From Desulfurococcales archaeon (GTDB lineage: Archaea > Thermoproteota > Thermoprotei_A > Sulfolobales > NBVN01), in the NCBI GenBank assembly GCA_027002995.1, contig JALWZB010000093.1, positions 1-51,850 of the forward strand: DNA of 51,850 nucleotides, written 5' to 3'. The notes below the pieces were generated by a model, which saw nothing but the letters and a program-made list of their open reading frames with translations, searched no databases and was not told the origin of the DNA. Position numbers and translations under genes: made by a program. This document shows positions 48,945 to 51,850 of this stretch, piece by piece. How positions within the stretch are numbered: the first letter of the stretch is position 1; every line of letters starts with the position of its first letter.

Positions 48945-49283
48945 ATGGGGAAGCGCCGTAGAAAGTTAATGTTCAAAAAAGAGTATGGGGAAGGCATAGT
49001 TAAGGGGTCGAAGACATCGACGATAAGACTCTCCAGCACCCTCAAGAAGGGGGATGAAGTTGAGATAGTTGCTGGCAGGGTTCGACTAGGGGTTGCAAGG
49101 ATCGAGGATGTCGAAGTAAAAAAGGTTCGCGAGTTAACTGATGAAGATGCTAGGATCGACGGCTTCAATAATAGGGAGGAACTCGTGAAGGCCCTTAAGA
49201 GAATCTATGGGAGCAGGATCACAGACAGGACAGAAGTTAAGCTCATAAGGTTCCGCATGATTAAAGATAATGAAGAACAGTAA
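48945..49283 (+). CDS. ASCH-domain (PUA-like) protein
   Basis: LMFKKEYGEGIVKGSKTSTIRLSSTLKKGDEVEIVAGRVRLGVARIEDVEVKKVRELTDEDARIDGFNNREELVKALKRIYG. Confidence 0.85.
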   Translation: MGKRRRKLMFKKEYGEGIVKGSKTSTIRLSSTLKKGDEVEIVAGRVRLGVARIEDVEVKKVRELTDEDARIDGFNNREELVKALKRIYGSRITDRTEVKLIRFRMIKDNEEQ

Positions 49284-49303
49284 TTGACTTAATTTACCCT
49301 AGT

Positions 49304-49705
49304 TCACATTGTGAACTTTATGTACGCTATGCTGGACTTAGGGACTATGTACCCCTTATCCTCTATCCTGAATCCTAACTCATACTTTGTAACCTTCATT
49401 AACTTCCCCTGAAAGCTCAGCCCATTTACTAAGTACACCTCCACATCACTCCCAACCATGTCAGAGTCTATTACCGTGTCCCTCAATTGCTCATTACTGT
49501 ACCCATGTAGCTCTGTGGCCTCAGCAACGGCGTATAGTATTGCATGCCTGAAGATCACCACTGGCGAGCCCTCTGACCGAACACCTATTTCGTACCTAGC
49601 CACCTCATCTATTAATCCCTTGATTGGTTCATCCTTCCCCATAACATAGATAGTTACTTCACGACCGACAAACCTTGCATCTATTAAGTTCTCTCTGAGA
49701 GGCAT
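49304..49705 (-). CDS. Tandemly duplicated Hfq/Sm-like protein
   Basis: Internal repeat: ...IDARFVGREVTIYVMGKDEPIKGLIDEVARYEIGVRSEGSPVVIFRHAILYAV / ...IDSDMVGSDVEVYLVNGLSFQGKLMKVTKYELGFRIEDKGYIVPKSSIAYIKF. Confidence 0.65.
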   Translation of the reverse strand: MPLRENLIDARFVGREVTIYVMGKDEPIKGLIDEVARYEIGVRSEGSPVVIFRHAILYAVAEATELHGYSNEQLRDTVIDSDMVGSDVEVYLVNGLSFQGKLMKVTKYELGFRIEDKGYIVPKSSIAYIKFTM

Positions 49706-49827
49706 TTCCTAACGCACCACTAGCTATTCTTAAGTCAACTATAATAAGCTGTGTTGTTTTGCATAAGTATGGGCTACGCCGGAGAAGTCAATGATGAATA
49801 GTAGCGGTATGATCAGGTAGCTAATGA

Positions 49828-50646
49828 TTAGGCTGAGCTACTCTGAGACTCCCATGTACTTTCCCTATTGGTTATCATTAGCGTGAGTGAAGCCATAGTC
49901 TCGACGAACTTAAACATGAGCTCAGGGTGATGTTCGGAGAAGTCTGCCGAAATACTCTTTAGTACTGGGGTGATGCACTTGTCCTTGACTATGCGGATAC
50001 CGGATAGTGCATCATTTAAATGATCAAGCATTCCCTTAAAGAACGCGTACGCGTATACGTCCTGACGTAATATGTTACCCATGGGGTGTACTATAACACT
50101 TTGCCCAACAACTCTGGGTAACGGACTAACCTCCCCTGCTAACGTTGCATTCGCAAGAAGAGATTGGAGCTGGATCTCGAAAAAATCATTTAGGGTTAGA
50201 GGTGTTAGGATGGCATCAATTCTGAAGCCCATGCTCCGTAGCCTTGGTGTGAGGGAATTTATGATTCCCGGTAAGCTGAAGGACTTCATTCCCTCCTCCG
50301 CCTTAACGGCAAGGTAAATTAAGGGTATCCTCCGTGCAAGCTTTGCATGCATAACCTGCGATACCGCATGATCCAAAGCAAGAACTAGTACGTGACCTCC
50401 ATACCTCTCCTCAATTAAGCTAACCATCTCCGCTAACACTAGACTCTCCACTATTCTTTCTTTTAAAGCAAGAACAGCAACTAACGCTCCGTACCTTAAC
50501 CTTATAGACCTAGAGATTCCTCTCCTAATTCTTTTGACTAAGGACCTACTTAGACAGTAAACGCATAACTTCTCTCCTGAGTCCCGTCTAAGATATACAG
50601 CGGGTCTCCGCTTGCATACATCACATAGCCTATTGTCAACGTTCAA
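49828..50646 (-). CDS. TtuA/Ncs6-like protein lacking the PP-loop motif (CTU2/Ncs2-like candidate)
   Basis: N-terminal CDVCKRRPAVYLRRDSGEKLCVYCLSRSLVKRIRRGI as in TtuA/Ncs6; no SGGKDS; C-terminal DVYAYAFFKGM...HHPELMFKFVETMASL resembles Ncs6 EVALYAFLRGI region. Confidence 0.6.
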   Translation of the reverse strand: MNVDNRLCDVCKRRPAVYLRRDSGEKLCVYCLSRSLVKRIRRGISRSIRLRYGALVAVLALKERIVESLVLAEMVSLIEERYGGHVLVLALDHAVSQVMHAKLARRIPLIYLAVKAEEGMKSFSLPGIINSLTPRLRSMGFRIDAILTPLTLNDFFEIQLQSLLANATLAGEVSPLPRVVGQSVIVHPMGNILRQDVYAYAFFKGMLDHLNDALSGIRIVKDKCITPVLKSISADFSEHHPELMFKFVETMASLTLMITNRESTWESQSSSA

Positions 50647-50653
50647 GAGGACC

Positions 50654-50983
50654 CTATACCTCCAGGATATCTAGCCGATCCTCTTTCAGCACCATACGTA
50701 ACTTGTTCTTGAACTCCTCAAATGACGCGTCAGTAAGACCTTGAGCTATTATACTCATTAACTCCATGACGTAGGGATTCAGGTAATCTGGTCCCTCAAT
50801 AATCTCCTCCCTTAACGTATCAAAGTACTCCTGCAGATCTTCGGCGCTCACGAGCTTGTGCTTCCATAGATAAGCAGCGTAACCGCAAAGCAAAGCAACG
50901 AAGAAGTTAGCACTATCTATATCCCCTTTCTCAAGTACTTCCTGCTCATATGATTCTAATACTGACTCAACGCTTGGAAGCAT
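50654..50983 (-). CDS. Hypothetical protein, 109 aa
   Basis: All-helical-looking ORF, 7-bp gap to the Ncs6-like gene; no family recognised. Confidence 0.55.
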   Translation of the reverse strand: MLPSVESVLESYEQEVLEKGDIDSANFFVALLCGYAAYLWKHKLVSAEDLQEYFDTLREEIIEGPDYLNPYVMELMSIIAQGLTDASFEEFKNKLRMVLKEDRLDILEV

Positions 50984-51090
50984 GAAATATTCCCGCCACC
51001 CCCTACATGGAAGGGGTAATTAAAGCTTTCGGTTACCCTGCTCCTAAAGTTTATATAGAAGTGGTTCTCCTAGAACTAATGGGTGAGTTC

Positions 51091-51850
51091 ATGGTTGCAC
51101 TCTATGGAGTTCCTGTAGTGATACTAAAGGAAGGAACTCAGAGGACGTATGGGCGCGAGGCCCTAAGGAACAACATCATAGCCGCTAGGGCGCTGGCTGA
51201 GGTTCTGAAAACTAGCCTAGGTCCTAGGGGCTTAGACAAGATGCTCGTAGATTCATTTGGCGACATTACCGTAACTAATGACGGTGCCACAATAGTTAAG
51301 GAAATGGAGGTACAGCACCCAGCCGCTAAACTCTTAGTGGAATCGGCTAAGGCGGTTGATGCTGAGGTTGGCGATGGCACCACATCGGTTGTAGTTCTTG
51401 CAGGCGAGTTACTTGGTAAGGCGGAAGCATTACTTGACCAGAACATACACCCGACAATAATAATTGAGGGCTACAAGAAAGCCATGAACAAAGCCTTAGA
51501 GATACTTGATGAGATAGGCACTAAGTTAGAAGTTGGTGATATTGAGACTAAGGAAGGTTATGAGAAGACCAAGAAGTCACTGTACCGTGTGGTCTACTCA
51601 ACCCTAGCGAGCAAGTACCTAGCGACACCGGACTTAATTGACATGATGATTAACATAGCGATTGATGCTGCCTTGCGAGTGGCTGAGAGAAGGCCTGATG
51701 GTACCTACAACGTCAGGCTCGATAACGTGAAGATTGAGAAAAAGAAGGGAGCGTCTCTTGCTGATACTAAGTTGATTTATGGTATTGTGTTGGATAAGGA
51801 GGTTGTGCATCCGGGTATGCCTAGGAGGGTTGAGAACGCGAAGATAGCGC
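51091..51850 (+). CDS. Thermosome (group II chaperonin) subunit, truncated by window edge
   Basis: [98 protein letters not shown]; not in ORF track because no stop in window; start 51079 or 51091. Confidence 0.96.
   Translation, partial: MVALYGVPVVILKEGTQRTYGREALRNNIIAARALAEVLKTSLGPRGLDKMLVDSFGDITVTNDGATIVKEMEVQHPAAKLLVESAKAVDAEVGDGTTSVVVLAGELLGKAEALLDQNIHPTIIIEGYKKAMNKALEILDEIGTKLEVGDIETKEGYEKTKKSLYRVVYSTLASKYLATPDLIDMMINIAIDAALRVAERRPDGTYNVRLDNVKIEKKKGASLADTKLIYGIVLDKEVVHPGMPRRVENAKIA

Noticed and set aside
49791-49836. ATGATGA...CTGA pattern as a third C/D box sRNA
   Set aside because: No acceptable D'/C' pair and overlaps the 3' end of the Ncs6-like CDS.
51138-51446. Minus-strand 102-aa ORF at the window end
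   Set aside because: Antisense to the thermosome gene, which is missing from the ORF track only because it has no stop within the window.
1-51850. CRISPR array, IS element, prophage or defence island
   Set aside because: No regularly spaced repeats, transposase/integrase motifs, terminal inverted repeats or recognisable defence genes were seen.

Overview
This is a 51.85-kb window of archaeal chromosome. It is most like a hyperthermophilic Thermoproteota (crenarchaeal) genome, judging from reverse gyrase, two Alba proteins, S26e/L44e/S27e, aIF2-alpha, Nop10, TIP49/RuvBL, and intron-containing tRNAs. It is densely packed, largely housekeeping DNA: tRNA-Asp and tRNA-Leu genes with bulge-helix-bulge introns, translation and ribosome genes, SRP54, Pus10, ProRS, KsgA, pyrG, Nnr, MAT, RIO2, PiT/DUF47 and thermosome. 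I saw no CRISPR array, IS element or prophage. The most notable items are: (1) a decayed, multiply frameshifted indolepyruvate:ferredoxin oxidoreductase (iorA/iorB-like) remnant in the 0.8-kb 'empty' gap before pyrG; (2) a compact UbiD-like / aconitase-X large / aconitase-X small cluster matching the archaeal modified mevalonate pathway; (3) a protein with the zinc-finger and fold pattern of TtuA/Ncs6 but no PP-loop, i.e. an archaeal CTU2/Ncs2-like candidate; (4) a tandemly duplicated Hfq/Sm-like protein; (5) a YqgF/RuvX-like RNase H-fold protein; (6) a symmetric TTTCGCGC/GCGCGAAA operator flanking a shared TATA element between divergent genes; (7) two candidate C/D box sRNAs. All calls come from reading the sequence and from recalled family motifs; no database search was run.
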